Assembly: GCA_945952425.1 (NCBI GenBank) | Contig: CAMFIX010000116.1 | Coordinates: 1-8,300, forward strand | Length of the DNA stretch: 8,300 nucleotides | DNA from: an uncultured Pseudorhodobacter sp. | Lineage (GTDB): Bacteria; Pseudomonadota; Alphaproteobacteria; Rhodobacterales; Rhodobacteraceae | Reading direction: 5' to 3' | Shown here: positions 1 to 5,040 of the stretch, one piece after another | Layout: the number at the start of each line of letters is the position of its first letter | How positions within the stretch are numbered: the stretch's first letter is position 1 | Translations under genes and position numbers: made by a program | The notes under the pieces: generated by a model | The model's input: the letters and a program-made list of their open reading frames with translations, nothing else | Database searches by the model: none | Told to the model about the DNA's origin: nothing

Positions 1-678
1 GTCCAGGTAAAGCTGCAGCGCGCCCATGATGGCGGATTTGGCCATCCATTCCTCGTTCCCGGCGCGGGCGTTCTGCAGATACATCGTCTTGATCGACTGC
101 GTGTCATAGGCGGTCAGGCCCGCGAACAGCAGCACGCCCACGGCCGAGATCGCGAAGCTCAGCGCCGAGGAGGCCAGGAAGATGTTCAGGACCGAGGCCA
201 CCAGAAGCCCGATCACGCCCATCATCAGGAAGCCGCCGAAGACCGACAGGTTGCGCTTGGTCGTATAGCCGTAGAGGCTGAGGCCCGCGAAGGCCGCCGA
301 GGTCGCCAGGAAGGTCGAGGCGATCGAGGCGCCGGTGTAGATCGCGAAGATGAAGCTCAGAGACAGGCCCATGGCCGCGGCATAGACATAGAAGAACAGC
401 TGCGCGGCAGCGGCCGACATGCGCGGCAGCATGGCCGAGAAGACGAAGACCATGATCACCGGCGCAAAGGTGATGACCCAGCCGAGGCCGTTCAGCCCGC
501 GCTCGCCCAGGAACATCCCCAGCATCTGCGGGCTGGTGCCCACCGCCCAAGCCACGCCCGCCGTCACCAGCATGCCCACGGACATCGTGCCGTAGACCTT
601 GTTCATATGCGCGCGCAGGCCCTCGTCGATGGCAAGGCCGGCACTGGCGCCGTAAGTCCGCGTCTGAAAGTCAGCCAT
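1..678 (-). CDS. Bax inhibitor-1/YccA family membrane protein (3' end outside window)
   Basis: Inner-membrane protein of the Bax inhibitor-1 (BI-1, YccA/YbhL) family. Bacterial members are linked to membrane proteostasis and, in some cases, ion leak; the substrate is not known. Reading from MADFQTRTYG, 226 codons are open to the window edge, so roughly the last 20-40 residues are missing. After a hydrophilic N-terminus (about 1-28) come alternating hydrophobic stretches near residues 31-48, 64-84, 91-115, 117-137, 147-169 and 172-190. These are followed by the family signature GLTAYDTQSIK at 187-197 and a NEEWMAKSAIMGALQLYLD end, which in the family precedes the last membrane segment. The start is supported by GAGGG a few bases upstream. 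It has its own candidate promoter and lies in the same direction as the DUF1127 gene behind it, with a 120-bp gap, so co-transcription is not required. Family assignment is firm; physiological role is not. Confidence 0.93.
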   Translation of the reverse strand, partial: MADFQTRTYGASAGLAIDEGLRAHMNKVYGTMSVGMLVTAGVAWAVGTSPQMLGMFLGERGLNGLGWVITFAPVIMVFVFSAMLPRMSAAAAQLFFYVYAAAMGLSLSFIFAIYTGASIASTFLATSAAFAGLSLYGYTTKRNLSVFGGFLMMGVIGLLVASVLNIFLASSALSFAISAVGVLLFAGLTAYDTQSIKTMYLQNARAGNEEWMAKSAIMGALQLYLD

Positions 679-697
679 TTTTCCCTCTCATGTCAGG

Positions 698-713
698 GGC
701 CGGGAAACCGGCC
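698..713 (-). other. Short perfect hairpin in the leader of the BI-1 gene
   Basis: GGCCGG and CCGGCC form a 6-bp GC stem around a 4-nt loop, GAAA when read on the plus strand and TTTC on the coding (minus) strand. It sits about 20 nt before the start codon and just after the start site predicted from the promoter at 724-752, so it would be the 5' end of the mRNA. It could protect the transcript end. It is less likely to end transcription from the DUF1127 gene, because no T-run follows on the minus strand. The stem is visible directly; the role is inferred. Confidence 0.4.
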
Positions 714-723
714 ACTCGGAGGG

Positions 724-752
724 AATATCGGGGTTGGCGCGCGGTATTTCAA
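724..752 (-). promoter_or_regulatory. Candidate sigma-70 type promoter for the BI-1 gene
   Basis: On the minus strand TTGAAA (747-752; 5 of 6 to TTGACA) is followed after exactly 17 bases by GATATT (724-729; 4 of 6 to TATAAT). Transcription would start near 717, giving a leader of about 39 nt that begins with the hairpin at 698-713. Position and spacing are good; only a mapped start site would confirm it. Confidence 0.5.
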
Positions 753-798
753 GGATTGCGCAAGGAATTCACCCTGTGTTCCCGGCGATGTGTTGCGC

Positions 799-1005
799 TT
801 AGCGGCCCAACCAATGGGCGGGCGCGTCCCAGATCGGGCGGGCGGCTTCGGCGGCGGCCTCCTGCGGGGTCAGGCCGATGTCGCGCAGGATATGCGCGTC
901 GAGATCGCGCAAATCCCGGCGGCTGCGGTGCAGGGTCAGCGCCTGGCCAAGGGCCGACCACAGGGACCGGCGGCGGGCGGGGAGGGGGAGGCTGAGGGTT
1001 TTCAT
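799..1005 (-). CDS. Small DUF1127 family protein
   Basis: A 68-residue basic protein of the DUF1127 (YjiS-like) family. The core is visible: an arginine-rich helix (HRSRRDLRDL, about residues 26-35), then DAHILRDIGLTPQEAAAEAARPIW, matching the family pattern of a conserved LxDIGL motif followed by an acidic/alanine helix. Small DUF1127 proteins in alphaproteobacteria (for example CcaF1 of Rhodobacter sphaeroides) have been tied to RNA binding, stress and phosphate/carbon physiology; this member's job is not shown by the sequence. I chose the ATG at 1003-1005 over the GTG directly before it because AAGGA then lies 6 nt upstream, an ideal spacing. It is divergent from a LysR regulator across a 108-bp gap, an arrangement that often means the regulator controls the small gene. 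No clear terminator follows. Confidence 0.88.
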   Translation of the reverse strand: MKTLSLPLPARRRSLWSALGQALTLHRSRRDLRDLDAHILRDIGLTPQEAAAEAARPIWDAPAHWLGR

Positions 1006-1033
1006 CACGGTTCCTTATGCTAAGCCGGTCTTT

Positions 1034-1100
1034 CATCGCTCTTGCACATGATGCCGGTTTCTGCGACACAACGGAAATGAATGATCGTTGCAAATGTCAT
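1034..1100. promoter_or_regulatory. Two 20-bp dyads between DUF1127 and lysR-type genes (candidate operators)
   Basis: The 108-bp divergent intergenic region holds CATC-N12-GATG at 1034-1053 and ATGA-N12-TCAT at 1081-1100. Each carries a TTGCA core (1042-1046 and 1088-1092) followed by a near-identical CATG/AATG. LysR-type regulators usually bind a pair of imperfect dyads in the region shared with their divergent target, so these are candidate sites for the neighbouring regulator. I see no convincing -35/-10 pair on either strand here; TTGCAC at 1042 has a 17-bp spacer but no good -10. Dyads are seen; function is inferred. Confidence 0.3.
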
Positions 1101-1113
1101 CAGGAAATGTGAT

Positions 1114-2007
1114 ATGCCGCGCAACCTCGACCTGACCGCCCTGCGGTCTTTCGTCACCATCGTCGATGCCGGGGGCGTCACGCGGGCGGCGGGTTTTCTC
1201 AACCTGACGCAATCGGCGGTCTCGATGCAGATGCGTCGGCTGGAGGACAGCCTGGGCGTCATCCTCTTGGACCGCTCGGCGCGCAAGTTGCAGCCGACGG
1301 CGGCGGGGGAACAGCTTCTCTCTTATGCCCGCCGCATGCTGGCCCTGAACGACGAGGTTTACGGCCTGCTGACCCATGCGCAGTTCGAGGGCGAACTGTC
1401 GCTGGGCGTGCCGCATGACATCGTCTATCCGGCGATCCCCCAGGTGCTGCAGCGGTTCGCGGCCGAGTTTCCCAAGGTGAAGGTGCGGCTGATGTCCTCG
1501 TTCACGCGCATCCTGAAAGAGCAGTTCGGCCGCGGCGAGGTGGACATCATCCTGACGACCGAGGATGGGGTGGATGTGGGTGGCGAGACGCTGACCGAAC
1601 TGGCGCTGACCTGGGTGGGCGCGCCGGGCGGGCAGGCCTGGCGGCAAAGGCCGCTGCCGCTGGCCTATGAACAGCGCTGCATCTTCCGCAAGGGCGTGCA
1701 AGAGCGGCTGGATGCGGCCGGAATTCCCTGGACGCTGGCTGTGGACAGCGACAACACCCGCACCGTCGAGGCCTCGGTCAGTGCCGACCTCGCCGTCCAT
1801 ACGATGCTGGACGGCACCGAGCCGCGCCATGTGGAACGCATCGCCCACGGCGGCGCGCTGCCCGAGCTTGGCCGGCTGAAGATCAATCTTTATCAGGGCC
1901 TTGGTCACAATCCCGCGATGGATGCGTTATCGCGCTTGATCCGCGCCACCTATGCCCAGCCGCGCCCGCGCCTGGTGGCCTCGCGCGAGGAAATGCTCAG
2001 CGCCTGA
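1114..2007 (+). CDS. LysR family transcriptional regulator
   Basis: A 297-residue LysR-type transcription factor of usual family length. Residues 4-63 form the winged helix-turn-helix: DLTALRSFVTIVDAGGVTRAA, then the recognition segment LTQSAVSMQMRRLEDSLGVILLDR and the wing ending in LQPTAAGEQLL. A linker helix (about 66-88) leads to the effector-binding domain, beginning at GELSLGVPHDIVYPAIPQVLQRFAAEFPKVKV (93-124). The ligand cannot be read from the sequence. I chose ATG 1114 because AGGAA lies 7 nt upstream and the family N-terminus begins with the following residues; the in-frame ATG at 1081 would add 11 residues and run through a putative operator dyad. The likely target is the divergent DUF1127 gene and its own promoter. 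The end of the gene is not followed by a classical terminator. Confidence 0.95.
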   Translation: MPRNLDLTALRSFVTIVDAGGVTRAAGFLNLTQSAVSMQMRRLEDSLGVILLDRSARKLQPTAAGEQLLSYARRMLALNDEVYGLLTHAQFEGELSLGVPHDIVYPAIPQVLQRFAAEFPKVKVRLMSSFTRILKEQFGRGEVDIILTTEDGVDVGGETLTELALTWVGAPGGQAWRQRPLPLAYEQRCIFRKGVQERLDAAGIPWTLAVDSDNTRTVEASVSADLAVHTMLDGTEPRHVERIAHGGALPELGRLKINLYQGLGHNPAMDALSRLIRATYAQPRPRLVASREEMLSA

Positions 2008-2028
2008 CCCGAGAATCGCCGGGGTGCG

Positions 2029-2077
2029 TTGCATTTTGCAACAGCGCGCTCCGGGGTTTGTTGCAAATTGCATTGCA
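2029..2077. repeat. Cluster of TTGCA/TGCAA dyads downstream of the LysR gene
   Basis: Five copies of the pentamer TTGCA or its complement lie in 49 bp: TTGCA-TTT-TGCAA (2029-2041, a perfect dyad), TGCAA-A-TTGCA (2062-2072, a perfect dyad) and a further TTGCA at 2073-2077. The same TTGCA core is in both candidate LysR-site dyads at 1034-1100. Such a cluster looks like a multi-site protein-binding region. It lies about 200-250 bp upstream of the sigma-54 promoter at 2249, where an enhancer or co-regulator could act. I cannot name the protein. Confidence 0.45.
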
Positions 2078-2079
2078 GA

Positions 2080-2109
2080 ATGGAACTCTCCCTTAGGGAG
2101 AGTGAATGA
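2080..2109 (+). CDS. Possible 9-residue leader ORF (weak)
   Basis: ATG at 2080 opens MELSLRESE, ending in TGA at 2107-2109. It runs through the palindrome at 2085-2103 and shares an ATGA overlap with the next small ORF (ATG 2106), the geometry of translational coupling. No ribosome binding site is visible before it, and an ORF this short can arise by chance. It is listed only because of the overlap geometry. Confidence 0.12.
   Translation: MELSLRESE
2085..2103. repeat. 19-bp palindrome
   Basis: ACTCTCCCT (2085-2093) and AGGGAGAGT (2095-2103) are perfect inverted repeats around one base (T2094). As RNA this could fold to an 8-bp stem with a TTA loop, but no T-run follows, so it is a poor terminator for the LysR gene that ends 77 bp earlier. 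As DNA it is a good dimeric operator or an activator site about 180 bp before the predicted sigma-54 start. Its right arm is also the best Shine-Dalgarno sequence for the possible small ORF at 2106. Confidence 0.5.
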
Positions 2110-2210
2110 CCATCCAAAACCCTTTGCGGCGATTTGGACAGTCGCCAGTTGAATTCTTGTCCAGCTGTGTAATTCGCCCTGTTCCAAAAGATAGGCGTTT
2201 GCCCGGATAA
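2106..2210 (+). CDS. Possible 34-residue small protein (weak)
   Basis: ATG at 2106 opens MTIQNPLRRFGQSPVEFLSS... and stops at TAA 2208-2210, giving 34 residues with no recognisable domain. The argument for it is an AGGGAG Shine-Dalgarno at 2095-2100, five bases from the ATG. That site lies in the right arm of the 19-bp palindrome, so a hairpin in the mRNA would mask it. The arguments against it are that no promoter is evident, the base composition is less GC-rich in codon third positions than in neighbouring genes, and the stretch also carries candidate regulatory DNA for the gene downstream. It could equally be non-coding control DNA. Confidence 0.18.
   Translation: MTIQNPLRRFGQSPVEFLSSCVIRPVPKDRRLPG
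2135..2163. repeat. Wide inverted repeat TGGACA-N17-TGTCCA
   Basis: TGGACA (2135-2140) and TGTCCA (2158-2163) are perfect 6-bp arms whose centres are 23 bp apart, about two helical turns. The site lies about 110-140 bp before the predicted sigma-54 start, the usual distance for an upstream activator site bound by an enhancer-binding protein. It does not match the NifA (TGT-N10-ACA) or NtrC (TGCAC-N-GTGCA) patterns. The repeat is seen; the role is inferred. Confidence 0.3.
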
Positions 2211-2222
2211 AGCGCTTGGTTG

Positions 2223-2239
2223 CGGGGGCCTCTCCCCCG
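2223..2239 (+). other. GC hairpin just upstream of the sigma-54 promoter
   Basis: CGGGGG (2223-2228) and CCCCCG (2234-2239) pair around a CCTCT loop. It lies between the end of the possible small ORF (TAA 2210) and the -24 element (2249). It could stop upstream readthrough, but there is no T-run. It is otherwise unexplained. Confidence 0.3.
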
Positions 2240-2248
2240 GCGGGAGTT

Positions 2249-2264
2249 TGGCACGTTTCTTGCT
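2249..2264 (+). promoter_or_regulatory. Sigma-54 (RpoN) -24/-12 promoter for the XRE regulator
   Basis: TGGCACG-TTTC-TTGCT matches the sigma-54 consensus TGGCACG-N4-TTGCW at every defined position, with GG at 2250-2251 and GC at 2262-2263 in exact register. A preceding T (2248) also fits the extended consensus. Transcription would start near 2275, leaving a leader of about 29 nt before ATG 2304. TATAGT follows at 2265, but no -35 lies at a workable distance, so a sigma-70 reading is weaker. Sigma-54 promoters need an enhancer-binding protein; the repeats at 2085-2103 and 2135-2163 are candidates for its site. Confidence 0.72.
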
Positions 2265-2303
2265 TATAGTTTGTCGGGGACGGTACAGAGTCAGGAGTAT
2301 GCA

Positions 2304-2657
2304 ATGAAACACCCGGTTGATGCCCATGTCGGCAAGCGTATCCGCCATCGGCGGTGGATGGTCGGCATCACGCAGCAACAGCTGGCCGAAAAGGTCGGCA
2401 TCAAGTTCCAGCAGGTGCAGAAGTATGAAACCGGGATGAACCGGGTTTCCGCCTCGCGTCTGTGGGACATCGCCGAGACCTTGGGCGTCTCGATCAGCTT
2501 CTTCTTCGAAGGGCTGGCCGGGGCCGAGGCCGCGCAGGCCTCCGACATGATGAACGACAAGGAAGCGGCCGAGCTGGTGCGCTCCTACTACGCGATCCCT
2601 GAGGCGCAGCGCCGCCGGCTGTTCGACCTGGCCCGCGTCCTGTCCGAGGCGGCGTGA
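2304..2657 (+). CDS. XRE-family helix-turn-helix regulator (PraR/PhrR-like)
   Basis: A 117-residue DNA-binding protein. Residues 7-68 form a Cro/CI-type helix-turn-helix: VGKRIRHRRWMVGITQQQLAEKVGIKFQQVQKYETG (helices 2 and 3 at about 23-45), then NRVSASRLWDIAETLGVSISFFFEGL. The run FQQVQKYETGxNRVSASRLWDIA is typical of alphaproteobacterial regulators related to rhizobial PraR and PhrR, which control quorum sensing, biofilm or stress genes; the target here is unknown. A helical C-terminus (84-117, DKEAAELVRSYYAIPEAQRRRLFDLARVL) probably mediates oligomerisation. I chose ATG 2304 because AGGAG (2293-2297) lies 6 nt upstream and the domain starts right after; an upstream in-frame ATG at 2220 would cross the sigma-54 promoter. 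It is a single-gene unit with its own promoter and a strong hairpin behind it. Confidence 0.93.
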   Translation: MKHPVDAHVGKRIRHRRWMVGITQQQLAEKVGIKFQQVQKYETGMNRVSASRLWDIAETLGVSISFFFEGLAGAEAAQASDMMNDKEAAELVRSYYAIPEAQRRRLFDLARVLSEAA

Positions 2658-2668
2658 CCGCCGCGGCT

Positions 2669-2701
2669 GGCCCCTGCGGCGGTCCGTCCGCCGCAGGGGC
2701 C
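2669..2701 (+). terminator. Strong hairpin terminator after the XRE gene
   Basis: A 14-bp perfect stem, GGCCCCTGCGGCGG (2669-2682) with CCGCCGCAGGGGCC (2688-2701), closes around a 5-nt loop (TCCGT) 11 bp after the stop codon. The following bases (GCTTGAT) have no real T-run, as is common in GC-rich alphaproteobacteria, so termination may be partial. The stem is symmetrical but no converging gene uses it from the other side. Confidence 0.7.
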
Positions 2702-2718
2702 GCTTGATCACAGGCCGC

Positions 2719-2747
2719 TTGACCGGGCCTCAAGGGCCCTCTATCGC
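2719..2747 (+). promoter_or_regulatory. Candidate promoter for the HisN-type phosphatase
   Basis: TTGACC (2719-2724; 5 of 6) is followed after 17 bases by TATCGC (2742-2747; only TAT matches well). The predicted start near 2753 leaves a leader of about 18 nt. The spacer contains a short dyad, GGGCC-TCAAG-GGCCC (2725-2739), and the -35 lies in the second of two direct GGCCGCTTGA repeats (2698-2707, 2713-2722). The -10 is weak, so confidence is limited. Confidence 0.33.
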
Positions 2748-2770
2748 CGGAGCAGCGATGGAGGGATGCG

Positions 2771-3559
2771 ATGGAAAAAGGTCTGGCCGAAGAGCTGATG
2801 AGCGTGGCCGATGCGCTGGCCGATGCGGCGCGCGAGGCCACGCTTTTGCATTTCCGCACCGAGCTTTCGGCCGACAACAAGGAGGTCGACCGCTTCGACC
2901 CGGTGACGGTGGCCGACCGGCTGTCGGAAACCCGGATGCGGGCGATGCTGGCCGCGCGTCGGCCCCATGACGGCATCCTGGGCGAGGAATTCGGCACGAA
3001 GGAGGGCACCTCCGGCCTGACCTGGGTGCTGGACCCGATCGACGGCACGCGCAGTTACCTCTCCGGCACGCCGACCTGGGGCGTGCTGATCGCGGTGATG
3101 GATGCCAATGGGCCGATCTATGGCCTGATCGACCAGCCCTATATCGGCGAACGTTTCATGGGCGGGCTCGGCCGGGCCGAGCTGACGGGCCCGCTGGGCC
3201 GCCGTGCGTTGAAGACGCGCGCGCCGCGGCCCTTGTCCCAGGCGATCCTCTTCACCACTTTCCCCGAAGTCGGCACGCAAGCCGAGGGGGCCGCCTTCAA
3301 CCGCGTCAAGGCGCAGGCCCGGCTGACGCGCTATGGCACCGATTGCTATGCTTATGGCCTGATCGCGGCGGGGCAGATCGATCTGGTGATCGAGGCGGGG
3401 CTGCAGGCCTATGACGTCCAGGGCCCCATCGCGGTGATCGAGGCTGCGGGCGGCGTCGTCACCAATTGGGAGGGCGGCAAGGCCCATATGGGCGGCCGGG
3501 TGCTGGCCGCCGCCAACCGCCAGATTCATGCCGAGGCGCTGGCGCTCTTGAACGGCTGA
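2771..3559 (+). CDS. hisN: Inositol monophosphatase family protein, probable histidinol-phosphatase
   Basis: A 262-residue Mg2+-dependent phosphatase of the inositol monophosphatase superfamily. The metal-site motifs are intact: DPVTVADR (43-50), GEEFG with E72 (71-75), WVLDPIDGTRSY with D88 and D91 (85-96), and the C-terminal AYDVQGPIAVIEAAGGVVT with D215 (213-231). The form DPIDGTRSYLSGTPTWGVLIAV fits the HisN type (histidinol phosphate to histidinol, histidine biosynthesis; EC 3.1.3.15) better than SuhB or CysQ, but family paralogues are hard to tell apart by eye. The start is supported by GGAGGG (2760-2765), 5 nt upstream. It stands alone between the hairpin at 2669 and the one at 3566, with no other his gene in the window, as is usual for this scattered pathway. 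It acts in the cytoplasm. Confidence 0.9.
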   Translation: MEKGLAEELMSVADALADAAREATLLHFRTELSADNKEVDRFDPVTVADRLSETRMRAMLAARRPHDGILGEEFGTKEGTSGLTWVLDPIDGTRSYLSGTPTWGVLIAVMDANGPIYGLIDQPYIGERFMGGLGRAELTGPLGRRALKTRAPRPLSQAILFTTFPEVGTQAEGAAFNRVKAQARLTRYGTDCYAYGLIAAGQIDLVIEAGLQAYDVQGPIAVIEAAGGVVTNWEGGKAHMGGRVLAAANRQIHAEALALLNG

Positions 3560-3565
3560 CCTTCT

Positions 3566-3592
3566 GCGGCGGGCGAAAGCTCTTTCCGCCGC
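3566..3592 (+). terminator. Imperfect hairpin after the HisN-type gene
   Basis: GCGGCG (3566-3571) plus GAAAG (3575-3579) pair with CTTTC (3582-3586) plus CGCCGC (3587-3592) across a GGC bulge, starting 7 bp after the stop codon. There is no T-run, but GC-rich stems without one are common terminators in this group. A second, weaker stem, GCGCCC (3593-3598) with GGGCGC (3611-3616), follows at once. The rest of the 143-bp gap up to 3702 holds no clear -35/-10 pair. Confidence 0.42.
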
Positions 3593-3668
3593 GCGCCCCC
3601 TTTGCGGGACGGGCGCCTTCTGGCAGGATGGGGTAGCGCGAGTCCTTCTCCCCTTCTGTCGCGCCCTT

Positions 3669-3697
3669 GACCCGTCACCGAAGGGGGTGAAAGGGTC
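3669..3697 (+). promoter_or_regulatory. Hairpin masking the ribosome binding site of 8-oxoguanine deaminase
   Basis: GACCC (3669-3673) pairs with GGGTC (3693-3697), and TCACC (3675-3679) pairs with GGTGA (3686-3690), around a GAAGGG loop with a small internal loop (G against AA). The ten base pairs bury AAAGGG (3690-3695), the Shine-Dalgarno sequence 7 nt before ATG 3703. If formed, it would lower translation of the whole operon until opened by a factor, a ligand or temperature. As DNA, the same dyad could be an operator. It does not resemble a known purine riboswitch, being too short and lacking the three-way junction. Confidence 0.42.
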
Positions 3698-3702
3698 GTG
3701 TC

Positions 3703-5028
3703 ATGTCCGAAGTTCTGATCAAGGGTGCCCATGTTCTGACCATGGACCAGGGCCGCGAGGGAGACCTCGACATCCTGCTCCGCGGCGGGGTGATCGCGGC
3801 GGTCGGAAGCGGGCTTGCGACCTCGGGCCGGGTGGTGACTGCCGCGGGCTGCGTGGTGACGCCGGGATTGGTGAACACTCACCACCACCTTTACCAGACC
3901 CTGACCCGCGCCGTGCGGGGCGGCCAGGATGCGCTGCTCTTCGGCTGGCTCAAGACGCTTTACCCGATCTGGGCGAAGTTCGGGCCGGAGGAGATTTTCA
4001 CCTCGACCCAGGTCGGCCTGGCAGAGCTTGCGCTGTCCGGCTGCACGATGACGAGCGACCACCTTTACCTTTACCCCAATGGCGCGCGGCTGGATGACAG
4101 CATCGCGGCGGCGGCCGAGGTGGGCTTGCGCTTTCATCCGACCCGCGGGGCGATGAGCATCGGGGAAAGCGACGGCGGATTGCCGCCCGATGCCCTGGTC
4201 GAGCGCGAGGCCGCGATCCTGGAGGATATGGCCCGCGTGGTCGATGCCCATCACGACGGGGCGGAGGGGTCGATGCTGCGCGTGGGGCTGGCGCCGTGCT
4301 CTCCCTTCAGCGTCAGCCGCGACCTGATGCGCGAGGCGGCGCTTCTGGCGCGCGACAAGGGGGTCATGCTGCACACCCACCTGGCCGAGAATGACGAGGA
4401 CATCGCCTATTCGCTGGCCAAGTTCGGCTGCCGTCCGGGGCAATATGCCGAAGACCTCGGCTGGACGGGCGCGGATGTCTGGCATGCGCATTGCGTGAAG
4501 CTGGATAGTTCGGAAAGTGCAATGTTCGCCCGGTCAGGCACCGGGGTTGCCCATTGTCCATGTTCGAATTGTCGCCTTGGCTCGGGCATCGCGCCGATCC
4601 GGCGGATGCGCGACCAAGGGGTGAAAGTGGGGCTCGGCGTCGATGGATCGGCCAGCAATGATGCGGGCAACCTGGTGGCCGAGGCGCGGCAGGCGATGCT
4701 GTTGCAGCGCGTCCAGCTGGGTGCCGATGCGATGAGCGCGCGCGAGGCCTTGGAGATCGCGACGCTGGGCGGCGCGCGGGTTCTGGGCCGCGACGACTGC
4801 GGGATGATCGCGCCGGGCAAGCGGGCGGACCTGTGCATCTGGGACGTCTCGGGCATCGAAAGCGCGGGCAGCTGGGACCGCGCGGCGCTGGTTCTGGCGG
4901 GCCCGACCCGGGTGCGCGACCTTTTCGTCGAGGGGCGGCAGGTGGTGGGCGATGGCCGGATGCTGACGCTGGACATGCCCCGGCTGATCGCGCGGCAAAA
5001 CCATCTGGCCCGCCGTCTGGCCTCGTGA
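3703..5028 (+). CDS. Amidohydrolase, probable 8-oxoguanine deaminase
   Basis: A 441-residue metal-dependent amidohydrolase. The family's metal and catalytic residues are in place: NTHHHL with H60 and H62, HTHLAE with H226 and E229, WHAHCVK with H263, and GVDGSASND with D314. The segments HHHLYQTLTRA, LFGWLKTLYPIW and HLAENDEDIAYSLAKFGCRPGQYAEDLGWTG are typical of 8-oxoguanine deaminases (EC 3.5.4.32, 8-oxoguanine to urate plus ammonia; characterised in Pseudomonas aeruginosa PA0142) rather than of cytosine or guanine deaminases. The s-triazine hydrolases AtzB and TrzN are relatives and remain an alternative. Small beta-sandwich parts flank the barrel at about residues 1-55 and 365-415. It is first of a probable operon: the RraB-family gene begins 12 bp after its stop. 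A separate guanine deaminase lies 0.7 kb away, so this one is unlikely to be the general guanine enzyme. Its ribosome binding site is in a hairpin. Confidence 0.85.
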   Translation: MSEVLIKGAHVLTMDQGREGDLDILLRGGVIAAVGSGLATSGRVVTAAGCVVTPGLVNTHHHLYQTLTRAVRGGQDALLFGWLKTLYPIWAKFGPEEIFTSTQVGLAELALSGCTMTSDHLYLYPNGARLDDSIAAAAEVGLRFHPTRGAMSIGESDGGLPPDALVEREAAILEDMARVVDAHHDGAEGSMLRVGLAPCSPFSVSRDLMREAALLARDKGVMLHTHLAENDEDIAYSLAKFGCRPGQYAEDLGWTGADVWHAHCVKLDSSESAMFARSGTGVAHCPCSNCRLGSGIAPIRRMRDQGVKVGLGVDGSASNDAGNLVAEARQAMLLQRVQLGADAMSAREALEIATLGGARVLGRDDCGMIAPGKRADLCIWDVSGIESAGSWDRAALVLAGPTRVRDLFVEGRQVVGDGRMLTLDMPRLIARQNHLARRLAS

Positions 5029-5040
5029 TACCCAAGGGAC

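Noticed and set aside
679..798. CcsR-like small RNAs downstream of the DUF1127 gene
   Set aside because: Rhodobacter sphaeroides has tandem sRNAs with CCUCCUCCC loops behind a DUF1127 gene; here only a single CCCTCC is present, outside any stem loop.
1033..1908. Long minus-strand open frame opposite the LysR gene
   Set aside because: It mirrors a clear LysR protein, has no recognisable domain and is rich in R, H, Q and G, as expected of an antisense frame in GC-rich DNA.
2220..2303. Upstream in-frame ATG (2220) for the XRE regulator
   Set aside because: It would place the sigma-54 promoter inside the gene and add 28 residues not typical of the family; ATG 2304 has a better ribosome binding site (AGGAG).
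2698..2722. Two direct GGCCGCTTGA repeats
   Set aside because: Only ten bases each, and the first overlaps the arm of the terminator stem; not enough to call a repeat element or attachment site.
3667..3672. TTGACC as a -35 element for the 8-oxoguanine deaminase gene
   Set aside because: A -10 at proper spacing would fall at 3690-3695 (AAAGGG, no match) and the start site would be at or past the ATG; the bases are better explained as part of the hairpin.
3526..4491. Long minus-strand open frame opposite the 8-oxoguanine deaminase
   Set aside because: The plus strand encodes a complete amidohydrolase with all metal ligands; the antisense frame has the composition of a shadow.
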